Below, piece after piece: positions 1 through 9,756 of a stretch of DNA of 60,959 nt. The DNA comes from Fomitopsis serialis (Eukaryota > Basidiomycota > Agaricomycetes > Polyporales > Fomitopsidaceae), in assembly GCF_022376445.1 (NCBI RefSeq), contig NW_025955195.1:1-60959 (forward strand), in the 5' to 3' direction. Position numbers and translations under genes: made by a program. Below the pieces are notes generated by a model, which was not told the DNA's origin, did not search any database, and saw only the letters and a list, made by a program, of their open reading frames with translations. Position 1 is the first letter of the stretch, and every line of letters starts with the position of its first letter.

Positions 1-1645
1 TGATCCTGGAATAGAAAGTTTTGTTGCCAGGTCAGGAGATGCAATGACTGATAATTTATTGATTACTCACAGTTGGAATTGAAAGCCATTCACGTTCAAC
101 TGCAAGAATGGGTGCATTCTCGTCGAGCAGCCCCTCAAACTGCCTCTTCATACTGGTGAGAATACGCCCAACATGGCCCTCGTCGAGCGTGCGAAGGTTG
201 ACAGTGTTGCGAGCCAGAGTGGGACCGCCAGCATGAGGATCAAGTCTGATGTTGTCACTCTTTGACATGGGAGCGACAGTCACAGTGAAGTAGCCAATGG
301 TGGCGTCCTTCAGCAGCCTGTACACCGTCTGGAAAGTAGTGTAACGGCTTCGCATGTCTGCCTCTTCTGGCTTGGGCACCTGACAAAAAAATATCAAATT
401 CTGTACTGTCGCCGACAATACAGAATACCAATCAGGAGACTCACAAGGATCTTCTGCACCTTCTTGTTGACCTTCTGTAGCAATTGAAAGTTATAAGTCA
501 ACCCCAGTATAGCAGACGTACAAAAATTGTCAGCCACTCACCACTGAAGCAGATTTCTTTACCTTGCTCATCAGTGCAACATCTTCACTGGAGTCACTCA
601 TGTTCTCCTCCTCCTCCTCCTCCTCACTGCTCTCGTTGGCGTTGTTACCCTCTTCATCAGTCATCTGCGCCTCACTCTCCTCTGCGCTGCTCTCCTCTGT
701 GCTGCTCTCCTCTTCATCATCAGTCATCTGTGCCTCACTCTCCTGTGCGTGCAATATTTGAGCATCTTGTGCACTTCAGTGGGAGGGATTAATATGCTCA
801 CTTCATCACTTGGGACACTGGCAGCACGCTGCAGAATATACATTAGCATTGGCTGAACATTATAAACAATGCCACGCTCATGCTTACCATCTTTCCTTCT
901 TTCCTGGCCTTCATAATCTTGACGCGTGTGGCCTGCAATCATCCAAAACACTTTAGGATACTGTCGACGACGTTACACAATATTTATGATTAACTGGCCT
1001 GATGAACAGACTCAGACTCAGAGTCTGACAATTCTGCCTCCTTTACGGCTGTGAGGCTAGCCTGATTGGCAGGCAGTTCACCATAAGTGTCATCAGCCTG
1101 CGAGTCAGCATACAAGGGAGTGACTGCAAGTTCCCCAAAGCTGCTGGCGATCTAGTAAATGTCAGTGACCACCCATGTGCATTAATTTGTTGTTTATCCT
1201 ACCTCTTTATACTATATGCACAAGCAAAGCCCATCAGTCAGATTGTCACTCTGGCAAGCAGTACACATACAACTTCATAACTTTCTTCAATTGCAGCAAC
1301 TTCCTGTGCATCTTGATCAGACATTGACTGTCAATTTTTTTGTGTCAGTGACAATACACAAAAAATGAAAAATGAACTCACCATTGGGCTTCCCTTGTCC
1401 TCTACCTCATTGGGCTGGGACTCCTGAATGGTGTTGAAGGTCTATGGGGGAAAGAAAGTGAGTGCCATGTTGTAATGTCGACGACAGTACACAAAAGAAG
1501 AGAAAAAAATCACTTCACTGATGGGGCTCTGCAGATGTCATTGAGCATATTGCATGTCAGAGCAATGGCAGTAGTATGATGCACTCACAGACATGTTTGA
1601 ATTTGAGCTTGAGCTGTTATGGCTTCCAAAAGAGGATGGTGGTGG
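1..1645 (-). CDS. Acidic multi-exon protein of unknown function, 3' end off the window
   Basis: I do not recognise this protein. Minus-strand exons that keep one open frame across GT-AG introns are, in gene order, 1589 upward (5' end unresolved), 1514-1528, 1382-1441, 1271-1327, 1008-1151, 888-932, 802-828, 542-742, 445-474, 71-379, and 1-5 continuing off the window. Every exon from 1528 down to 71 is a multiple of three, so all these introns are phase 0. The product starts Ser/Asn-rich, has a strongly acidic Glu/Ser/Asp stretch (exon 542-742, with two copies of ESEAQMTD), a basic linker (KVNKKVQKIL) and a more globular 103-residue C-terminal exon without a motif I know. Four introns (380-444, 933-1007, 1328-1381, 1442-1513) each carry one copy of the TGTCGNCGACA-type palindrome. 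The acidic run could suit a nuclear protein, but that is a guess. The first exon and start codon were not found. Confidence 0.6.
380..444 (-). other. Phase-0 intron carrying palindrome copy 1
   Basis: Intron with a GTGAGT donor and a TTTTTTTGTCAG acceptor on the minus strand. The perfect palindrome TGTCGCCGACA/TGTCGGCGACA is at 407-417, flanked by GTAC on one side and ATACAG on the other. Confidence 0.6.
962..972. repeat. Palindromic 11-mer, copy 2 (in intron 933-1007)
   Basis: TGTCGACGACG, one mismatch from the palindrome. It lies inside the phase-0 intron 933-1007 of the acidic gene. Confidence 0.6.
1343..1353. repeat. Palindromic 11-mer, copy 3 (in intron 1328-1381)
   Basis: TGTCAGTGACA, itself a palindrome and a variant of the family, followed by ATACACA. 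It lies inside a 54-nt phase-0 intron. Confidence 0.6.
1476..1486. repeat. Palindromic 11-mer, copy 4 (in intron 1442-1513)
   Basis: TGTCGACGACA followed by GTACACA, inside the 72-nt phase-0 intron 1442-1513. Further non-intronic family copies lie at 1962-1972, 2727-2737, 5049-5059, 7209-7219 and 7733-7743. Confidence 0.65.
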
Positions 1646-2810
1646 TAGCAGTTCAAGAGTGGTTCAGCCACCATCAACTGGGGGTGCCCCTTTTTAAGCT
1701 CAGTGTGGCTGAGTTTGTGTGTGTTTATCATGTGGCTGTGAAGCCACAGGCATGTGATCTGGTTGTGTCCATAGCCTCATTGGGCAGAGTCACATGCAGT
1801 GTGGGTACCTGCCTTTCTTTGTACAATCACATGTCTTGCGCAGTAGGAGCTGGTTATGTGCTGTGCTATTTTAATGTGTGGGTACTGCTGACTAAGAGCT
1901 ATACAGTCACATGACCTGGATAGTGGGCCGTGCACATGATGCATCATGTGATATTCTGTAATGTCGGCGACAGTATGCAATGCATGACTCTGTTGTGGGG
2001 TAGCACGGGCATGACACCATGATGAACCCCAAGTAGATCATGGACAATGTCATCACCAGAGCACAGCTAGCTGGCACAGATAATACAATCAACAGTGTAA
2101 CTAGTCTTGCCACCGGCACTGTTGACATACATGCTCATTGGCTGCAAGGAGTGCATGTACCAGTACATATATCTGGGTGGACACATTGTTTGCGGCTCGT
2201 CTGTGCTGACAATGATGAGATTGGAGAGAGTCCAACAATGGATGGCAAGAGGACTCAAGAGTCAATGTCCAGAAGTATTATTCCTACCACAGACATGCTG
2301 GTGGATTGCCAAGTTGTTTGTTCCACTATTGTTGTTTCGTCTGCAGCACTACAGTAGTTGTAGCACCACGATTGCTGAATACACATCGTGACATGCACTT
2401 CCACTGAGTGTTCTGTATGCCTGCACAACAAGCATCACATCTCACCAATGGCTGACCGTGAGTCAGTCTTTTTGCACCTCACACTGTTGCTCAGCCGGGA
2501 CTACCAACAAAGTAGCCGCACTTGGTTGTGATGGGTCGGTGTGTGTCACAGTACTGAGGACATGCACTCCTCAGTGCCCCTACATTGGTGCTCGCTCCAT
2601 GGCGTCATGACCTCCAACCCACTGCTGGTTGCAGAGTGACTGCCAACAGTGCTTGTCTGCTGACCACACAGAACAACAGGTGGCAATATTCATACCACAA
2701 GTAACTACAGAACGTGGAATGTGCTTTGTCGGCGACAATACACACTGGCTGCCTGTAGTTCAGGTAGGCACATGACACCATGTGTTCGTGGGAAAGCACC
2801 TTGCTGCGCT
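1646..2810. other. Intergenic stretch with two palindrome copies
   Basis: I see no convincing gene here; open frames are short and mutually contradictory. The stretch holds palindrome copies TGTCGGCGACA at 1962-1972 and 2727-2737, the second about 150 bp upstream of the next gene's ATG. The unresolved 5' exon or exons of the acidic gene may extend into its left part. Confidence 0.4.
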
Positions 2811-2816
2811 TATAAG
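2811..2816 (+). promoter_or_regulatory. TATA box of the 2885 gene
   Basis: TATAAG lies 74 bp upstream of the ATG at 2885. It is followed by a long CT-rich tract (about 2838-2875), which typically precedes fungal transcription starts. Confidence 0.55.
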
Positions 2817-2884
2817 CTCAATCCAAGCTTGACCATCATCTCATTCCTTCTCTTCCCTTCCTTCCACCTCCTCAGTTCATCAAT

Positions 2885-3948
2885 ATGCCTTCATATGACA
2901 AGCGTGTGTTTCAACTGTTCTACAGCCACCTCCCTCGAAATGGTCGCATCATTGCCTATACCAAAATCTGCCCTGTGTGCCCAAGAGTGAAGCACATCAC
3001 TGTGCTCTGTCTGGAAAAGCCGTGCTTTGCAGTCTTCTTTGACTATGTGTGTAACTTCACTGTTGGATTGAATGCAAGCTGACTTTGTGATCTAGTGCCC
3101 AAAAAGTCCATCCACAGAGTGTCCAGCGACGCCTAGTACAGGCCTCATCCAGTTGCCAAGACCTGCACGGCAGAGGCTGTGGGATGCTGTGATGGCACTA
3201 GAGAACCCTCCGAAGCTGGAGGGCTGGCTCTTCCCAGGGGCCGTCAAGGAGATGTATGATGTGTATGCAGTGCCAGAGATGTTCACGGGATATGGGAAGA
3301 AGGAGTTCAGGTTGGTTGAGGCCCTGGTGTTTGTCGAGGTGTGTTGTTATTTCTCTCATTCCTGTAAAACCATCTAATACTGTACTACAGGACAGACACC
3401 GGCCTATGTCCCTGCCACTCATGGCTGAGGTCGTTGACAATACTCTCAAGTTGATGTTCCGCCAGCCCATCACAGCACAGGTGTTTCCTGCACTGCCATG
3501 GTACAGAGAATATCCCGATTCGCCTGTGGCAGTCCCAGCCCTTGACTTCCACTACTACAACCTCGCGATCAAGTCATGGGATTATGCCTTGGGCAATGAG
3601 TGGTTTGGTGCCCCAGAAACAATAACCCTCCCCCTCCCCCTTTCCCATATCCCTGTCTTCAAGCGTGGAGACGTGACAGTTGCAGAATACGCAGAAGACT
3701 ATTCGCTAGGGCGGAAGCGGATGGTGCCGCTCTGTGCAATGACGAACACCTTCTCCCCCCACCTGGAGTTTGAGCGCCCCGTTGGCCTGCGGTATCTACA
3801 GTCCTACGTTGAAGCAGAGTGGGTGTTTGGCTTGGATGCAGAGCGCAACTTTGTTGCAACCTGTCCAAGCATTTTGGATGAGGCAGACACCATTTTGGCA
3901 TTGGATGATTATGTAGTGGTGAAGAAGGACTCAGAGAGTGGATTGTGA
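2885..3948 (+). CDS. Unrecognised 320-aa protein, three exons
   Basis: Exons 2885-3046, 3096-3338 and 3391-3948 join in frame through phase-0 GT-AG introns of 49 and 52 nt, giving about 320 aa. The start is the first ATG after a TATA box and CT-rich leader. An N-terminal CPVC pair lies near residue 33, with further Cys after the first junction (CPKS, ECPA), which might bind a metal. The rest is aromatic and acidic with no signal peptide, no clear transmembrane helix and no motif that I know. It sits in the block marked by the repeated palindrome, one copy being in its upstream region. It could be a lineage-specific protein or cargo of a mobile element; the sequence does not decide. Confidence 0.65.
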
Positions 3949-4334
3949 ACAGTGTTCTGGTCTGTATCATGTACAATGTATTGTTCTTGACTGCACCATT
4001 TGTGTACAATGTATACTGAGGCAAATCTATGCATAACAATATACCACTTTGTTATGGCGGCTTCTGGTAAATGTTCACGTGCTTTTGTCCACTGACTGGC
4101 TGGATTAGCTATAGATCATCCTCAATGGTGGCCGCAATAGGCCTGCAGATACCAATACTGCAAGATCATCCAGTTGTGTCATGGTCTGGGTAACGTGGTC
4201 ACAATCAATTCAGCATGCACTGTTATAGTGCTTGCATTTGTCTGCATCACTGGAATATATTACTGGACTCTTATTTCAGCTTCCCAAACAATGATTACTG
4301 GTATGGGTCAACATAAAATTGAAATCAGATCTAT
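3949..4334. other. Intergenic, nothing recognised
   Basis: Spacer between convergent genes. No open frame or repeat is supported. Confidence 0.5.
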
Positions 4335-4793
4335 CTAGCATTCATAACCCTCAGGATCATAGTCATAGTCATCATAGGCTACCTCCTGATCCTCAATCTT
4401 CATCCTTGTGTGCTGAGCCTCCTTGTTCCAAGGACAGTGCCAGGTGTTGTGACCAGGGGCATACATTTTGCAGTGTGGGCATTGGTATTTGGAGCAGTTC
4501 ATTTTGATGTGGCCTGCTTTTTTGCACTTGTAGCACAGCCCAGGCACCTAAAAATAATGACATCAGTTGAAACAGATTCCTAAGCAATCACATCTACATA
4601 CTATTGGCTGGCGGGCACTGCATTGATGAGATGACTGGCCTGCCTGTGCACCTTGTTGATTCTACCAAAACCCATGATAAGTTAAACTGTGAGACAAAGG
4701 GTGGGACATCTCATTACTTGCCTTGGATGTAGGCACCTTTGCAGGCTTCTTAGAGGGCATAGATAGCCTGGACTTCTGAGAGTGAGAAGGCAT
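4335..4793 (-). CDS. Small double zinc-knuckle protein
   Basis: Three minus-strand exons, 4722-4793, 4602-4661 and 4335-4547, join in phase 0 to give about 114 aa. The N-terminus is basic and Ser/Lys-rich. The last exon holds two CCHC knuckles in tandem: CYKCKKAGHIKMNC, a canonical CX2CX4HX4C, and CPHCKMYAPGHNTWHC, a CX2CX6HX4C variant. An acidic Asp/Tyr tail follows. CCHC knuckles bind single-stranded nucleic acid in Gag proteins and in cellular RNA-binding proteins. No protease, polymerase or integrase lies nearby, so this is not shown to be a Gag. The first intron (4662-4721) appears to use a GC donor (AAG|GCAAGT), because only that junction keeps frame with the knuckle exon. The ATG at 4793 directly follows an AG, so an upstream exon is possible. 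Confidence 0.65.
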
Positions 4794-5333
4794 CTATGCT
4801 TGCAGAGAGTGATTAGGCCACAATACAATCATAGTGAGTTACTTACTGTGTGTTGATGGCTGCTGGATTGATGGTGATGGTTCTAAGGAAGGAGAGATGC
4901 CATGTATAGGCTGGTATATATATGACAACACACTATTTGCACTTGTTTATGTACTAGTCCATGTCATGTGGTTCAAGCTGAGCTGTCGCAGTGCAGGCAA
5001 CAACATTTGCTCATGAGTGATGGTAGACGCAGCTACAGCATGTTGCATTGTCGGCGACATTATGAAATAACACCATCAGGACAGGCAGCATGTAAGTGAG
5101 AAAGACGGTGATGAGCCCTTAGCTCACCTACCCACCGAAAACACAATTTACGGTCGATACGACGGTACACTACGTCAGTACGGTCGGTGCACTATCCGCC
5201 TGTTCGAGGGAACCGCCCGATGTTCGAAGCTCAAGTGTCCATGTTCGGAACCCTTAGTGGCAGAAGCAAGCGGTTGAGAAGTGTCACTACATTGGTAGGA
5301 CTCCAGAGCAAGTACAGGGCTACGTCAAACTAG
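4794..5333. other. Intergenic with one palindrome copy
   Basis: No gene is supported. TGTCGGCGACA occurs at 5049-5059, about 260 bp upstream of the zinc-knuckle start. Confidence 0.45.
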
Positions 5334-6178
5334 CTAGTGACGACCCCGGCAATTCTTGTATCTATGTCCTCGACCACCACACCCATGACCGCCACCCCTA
5401 CCCCTACAAACAGACGGACCGGCGTCGAAGCCACGGTCAGTGTTGACGCGCTCGAGCAGGCTTTCGAGCAACCCGACGAGGGTGCCGTGCGTGCGGCGCT
5501 GGTCGACTGCGATATTGTGGATTGCTCGGCCCATGGACTCGAGGTTGTCGGGCAACTGGCGGAAGTCGGAAAGGATCAACGACTCGCGCTGATACTGCAG
5601 ATTCGCGAGAGGACAACGTTCGGCCTGGTTGGTCTGTTCGAGCAGTACCAAGGTCTCGGACCACGCGATCGTAGGGTAGGCTGATCCTAGGATGTCTCCC
5701 TGGTTGCCATCGCAGTGGAAGACCTCGTCGAGGTAACACATCAACTCGTCAATCTCGGGGAACGACCTAGGAGCAGGAAGCGTATCGTTTGCCAGCATGA
5801 TGGCCCGGCTGCGGGACTCGAACAAGAAATGCTGTTCAAAGGTCGGTTTGATGGTTCAAAAGATAGTCTAAGTTTGGAGGCACGTACGATCATCCAACGG
5901 ACTCTGTGGGCCCAAGCCAGCCACTCTCCGGGACTGTTGGCATCGTATCGCGGTTCGACAAGTCCCTCGGTCTTGAGGACCTCGAGGAGGCGGTAGTAGC
6001 GGGCAGCATACGCTTCGGAAGTTGGGTCGAGGTGCGGCATGTTTGTGTAAGTCAGGCGAACTCCTGCGGCTGTCTCATATCTTCGAGGACTGTCACTGGC
6101 TCCGGTTATGACCTTCGCCGTTTGGGGACGGTCCTCCGTTATTCGGAACCTGCGGAAGGCCGAGCTGGATTCTCTCAT
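5334..6178 (-). CDS. Unrecognised two-exon protein with a Gly/Arg-rich tail
   Basis: Exons 5888-6178 and 5334-5831 join in frame across a 56-nt intron (GTACGT donor, AACAG acceptor, phase 0), giving about 260 aa. The first exon reads through IHFLFESRS into the second; the unspliced frame would change and stop. The middle is helical-looking with an acidic segment (FPEIDELMCYLDEVF). The C-terminus is Gly/Arg-rich with Cys/His, ending GRGHRYKNCRGRH, which recalls the end of Gag-like nucleic-acid-binding proteins. No retroelement enzymes flank it, so function is open. The start at 6178 is simply the first in-frame ATG. Confidence 0.5.
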
Positions 6179-7190
6179 GTGTTAGTAGGTCCGGGTCGAG
6201 CATTATGCTATCCTCCAATTGGTTGTTTCTCTTATCACTCTCTTTCATCATCTCTCGCATTTACTTGGCTCTCTTGGCCTTCGGACCATATTTTCCTGTA
6301 TATACTCTGGGACTTGTTCCCTTCGAATCCCAGAGAGCCCCTTACCCTCTCAATCTCACCTCGCACCGGCGAGGTTCGTCAGTCAGCCAGTACGTTCGAA
6401 GTCAGCAAGTTCGCCAGTCAGTCAGTACGTTCGAAGTCAGTCAGTCAGTTTGCCAGTACGTTCGCCACCTCGTAGTTGCCCCGAGAGGCTCTACACTTCT
6501 TCTCCTGCCGTCGCTCGCCTTCCTTGTCACCGTTCGTTCGACACGTCTGTCGAAACCCTCCCTCCTACCTTCGAAGCTCTCCCACGTCGTTCGGAGTCTT
6601 GTCCGTCCTCCTCCTTCTTACCTAGACCACTGTACAGTCCCCCGTACATCTCATAGAAGCAGAGGCCTCGCATACCACTGCTCGACCTCACAGTTGGGTT
6701 TTTGTGTGGCTTTTGTGTTCTTTTCGGTCGCGTCAACGGATGGCATGGCCAGAGTATCATACCAATGGCACTTTATAGTGTGCAGTGGTCATGTGTCATG
6801 TCAACAATGCCAGAATGCATCAGCATATGTGTTGATGTACAGGATGTGTACACACAGCACATGTTGCAGTACAGCATCAGTATCAAGGTATTGGGAGTGA
6901 AGGCAATATGACATATGAACAGTGACATTGTATATACATGCCATGTTGGTGGCATGAGCGATGTTCCTATTTGGGTACTGTGGGGCACAGCAAAGCAAGT
7001 ATATTCAGTGCCTGTGTTGACAACATTGGGAGCAAATTATCACACCACACAAGGTGAGGAACTGATCACACTGAGAACCATGCCAATGCCACACGAGACG
7101 GGCAACTGACCATGCTCAGAACAATCCCAATGCCACACATCCCCCCTTGTCTATTGGGCTTCACTGCCATCTTCTGTGTCAATTGCCTAA
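6179..7190. repeat. Non-coding stretch with a short CAGT/TACGTTCG repeat
   Basis: Between about 6378 and 6470 the units GTCAGTCAG, CCAGTACG and TACGTTCGAAGTCAG recur in irregular tandem order. The open frames here (for example 6205-6900 plus) are products of this low-complexity sequence and of CT-rich DNA. A solo LTR is conceivable, but I found no matching ends. Confidence 0.4.
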
Positions 7191-7500
7191 CTTGCAGAAA
7201 TTATGTACTGTCACTGACAATGCAGAACAAAACAATGCCACACAAGACGGGGAGCTGACCATGCAAGCACCTGCAGGGTCTGCATTGGGAAGCCTTATTC
7301 CCGTGTGTTCCCGTTTTGGTAAGCAAGCACCTGCGTGACCATATAAGGAACTGCGTGCACCATATAGGGAACTGCATGCACCATATAGGGAAAGCAGTTC
7401 CCGCGTGTCCTAATCGGGGTGCATGCATGATATATAAGCACCTGCGTGCACCATATAGGGGAAACAGTTCCCGTGTGTCTTAATCAGGGTGTGTGCAGGT
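7190..7500 (+). repeat. Direct repeat unit A, with internal CACCATATAGGG motifs
   Basis: The unit begins AGAAATTATGTACTGTC (palindrome variant at 7209-7219), followed by ATGCAGAACAAAACAATGCC, a GGAGCTGACCATG block, and several GCGTGCACCATATAGGGAA-like submotifs with GTTCCCGCGTGTCC. Unit B at 7714-8045 repeats the same order with scattered differences, so the pair are diverged direct repeats about 525 bp apart. Confidence 0.75.
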
Positions 7501-7713
7501 TTTCCCACATTGCACACTGCGGGGTGCAGGGGATTATACAACTACAACATGTGACAAGGCATCTAGAGAGCAGTAGAGCAATCTAGATTCATTGGGACAA
7601 ACTCATCGCAACCACACACACACAACGGCATGACATGAAGGCACACTGCAGAAGCTCAGACAATGCAGACCCACAATACACGACCATGCATGCCCACTAT
7701 CTACCATCATCAA

Positions 7714-8045
7714 CATTGCAGAAATTATGTACTGTCGTTGACAATGCAGAACAAAACAATGCCACACAAGACGTGGAGCTGACCATGCTGAAAACAATCC
7801 CACAGCACCTGCAGGGTCTGCATTGGGAAGCCTTATTCCTGTGTGCTCCCCTTTTGGTAGGATAGCACCTGCGTGCACCATATAAGGTGCTGCGTGCACC
7901 ATATAGGGAAAGCAGTTCCCGCGTGTCCTAATCGGGGTGCGTGCATGATATGTAAGCACCTGCGTGCACCATATAAGGTGCTGCGTGCACCATACAGGGA
8001 AAACAGTTCCCGCGTGTCCTAATTGGGGTGCGTGCATATTTTCCC
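7714..8045 (+). repeat. Direct repeat unit B
   Basis: Second copy of unit A: palindrome variant TGTCGTTGACA at 7733-7743, the same ACAAAACAATGCCACACAAG block, then four GCGTGCACCATA submotifs and two GTTCCCGCGTGTCC blocks. It ends in TTTTCCCGCGTTG, matched at the end of unit A by TTTTCCCACATTG. Confidence 0.75.
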
Positions 8046-9756
8046 GCGTTGTATCCTGGGGGGGGTACAGGGGAATATACTACTAGGACCACGCTTCCAA
8101 GGATCCTTACCGACGATATCCTCTGCTAAACACGCAACTTCACTATAATCGCTTCTTCAAGGACAGGGCAATTGTACGTGCTAGGGACATCATAGCTCAT
8201 TTCGCCGCCTTCGTGTATGACTCAGACGAGATCGGAGAAAGTTGTGTCGTTGTTCGCTCCCTTGACCGTGTACGTGGATCCCGCCTTTGTCTGTCAGTGC
8301 TTGTACCGATCGCCCCACAGAAATGAATCTACACATGTGTAGCTATAGACAACCATTTTCATATGCACGATCAGAGCTCCTGCGTAGCGCTCACGAGCTT
8401 CGAAATGCTCTCGATATATATACTGTCTGAGTATCGGTGCTACGTGTAGCTCCGGAGCTACATATGTAATGCAAGCGCGGCAGCTCCAAATCTTGACATT
8501 GTCGCGCGAGCTCCACTGACCGACTGAGCTCCGTCGTGCATACGAGCTCCCTCGAAGCAACCCGTGAGCTCTACTCTGCTCCGAGGCTCATCGCCGAAAG
8601 CGCATACCGTTAGCAAGAGCTACTGACATGTAGCTACCGCCGTTAGCTCCCGACGACTGTTCGATGTTCGACACTCACACCAATCCGTTGGCAACTTAGC
8701 AAGAGCTACCGGCATGTAGCTACCGCCGTTAGCTCCCGACGACTATTCGGCACTCACATAAATCCATAGGCAACTCCTCTGGACAACCGCACGTTTGGCA
8801 GCAGAGGGCACTCGCACGTCTCCCGGTACCCCGCGACTGGCAGCGCGCGGTGGTCGCAGCTAGTGCGAGCCCATAAGGCCGCTGTGTACACGGTGAGGTC
8901 GTGGAAAGGTTCCGTATCACGGACCACATACCGTGTCAAGAAAGGGGAGGAATAGGTAGACAATCCTAAGGAAATTCTGCGGAAATCCCGCGCCGGAAAA
9001 CATATCCTCATCCGGGGGAAGATATGTTCGTCATGTATTGCCTATTCTGTACGTATTCCGTACAAATTCAGGGGCGGAATAGGGAAACTGATTGCGGTCA
9101 GGAATACGCGCAGAAAACGTACAGGAAAGTTCACGTGTTATGTTCCATAAAAGGTTGGTGATCGTGACCGTGACAGGTGACCAGGTCTTGGGTGTTTCCT
9201 CAGCCTATTCCTCGCGGTTATATGGGCCATTGCCTGCCATGGAAGCCGCTGAGAAACCGAAGATGAGTCTTCGACTTGTTATGTATGTTCCTTGATGGTT
9301 GCTTAGTGATCGTCAATGCTCTGTACACATTATGACCCAGGAACCGATCATCTATATATCAGATGTCCGTGAGTCGCGAGTGCGAGGATTACTGGGATTC
9401 CCAAGGACACGAGTGTGTCATACAGTTACCAGGAAAGCAGCGAGCTCAGGTCGCAGACTGATCATGACAGGGACAGCGAAGAGCCCTGGATGAGCGTGGA
9501 ACGAATGTGCGTGGTGCATAGCCTGACGGTCGGACAGTTTCAGAGGAGAATGGAGGTAACTTGCGACTCGGACTCGGAGGAGAGAATGGAGAAGGCAGTG
9601 GCACAGCGCACGAAGAATTTCGATCGACAGCATACTGTAATAAACGCAGATTTGTGATTTGTGGTGGATAGCCTTGTGTGTGTGGAAAGGGTTCGGACGC
9701 GGCCGGTTCGACCGACGCGGGCGTCTGAGAGTGGAACCCGCTCCTCGTCCCGCACC
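8046..9756. other. Gene-free, AGCTCC-rich stretch with a 50-bp direct repeat
   Basis: Short motifs around AGCT (GAGCTCC, GAGCTAC, TAGCTACC) recur many times from about 8335 to 8750. Near-identical segments of about 50 bp, starting AGCAAGAGCTAC and ending GCTCCCGACGACT, occur at 8612-8661 and 8699-8748. No open frame is convincing. Confidence 0.5.

Noticed and set aside
484..792. Plus-strand Ser/Pro open frame
   Set aside because: Antisense shadow of the acidic Glu/Ser exon of the minus-strand gene.
4335..6178. Ty3/gypsy retrotransposon
   Set aside because: Knuckles and a Gly/Arg tail are Gag-like, but no protease, reverse transcriptase, integrase or paired LTRs are visible.
6205..6900. 231-codon plus frame
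   Set aside because: Composed of CAGT and CT-rich low-complexity sequence; competing frames over the same bases and no domain.
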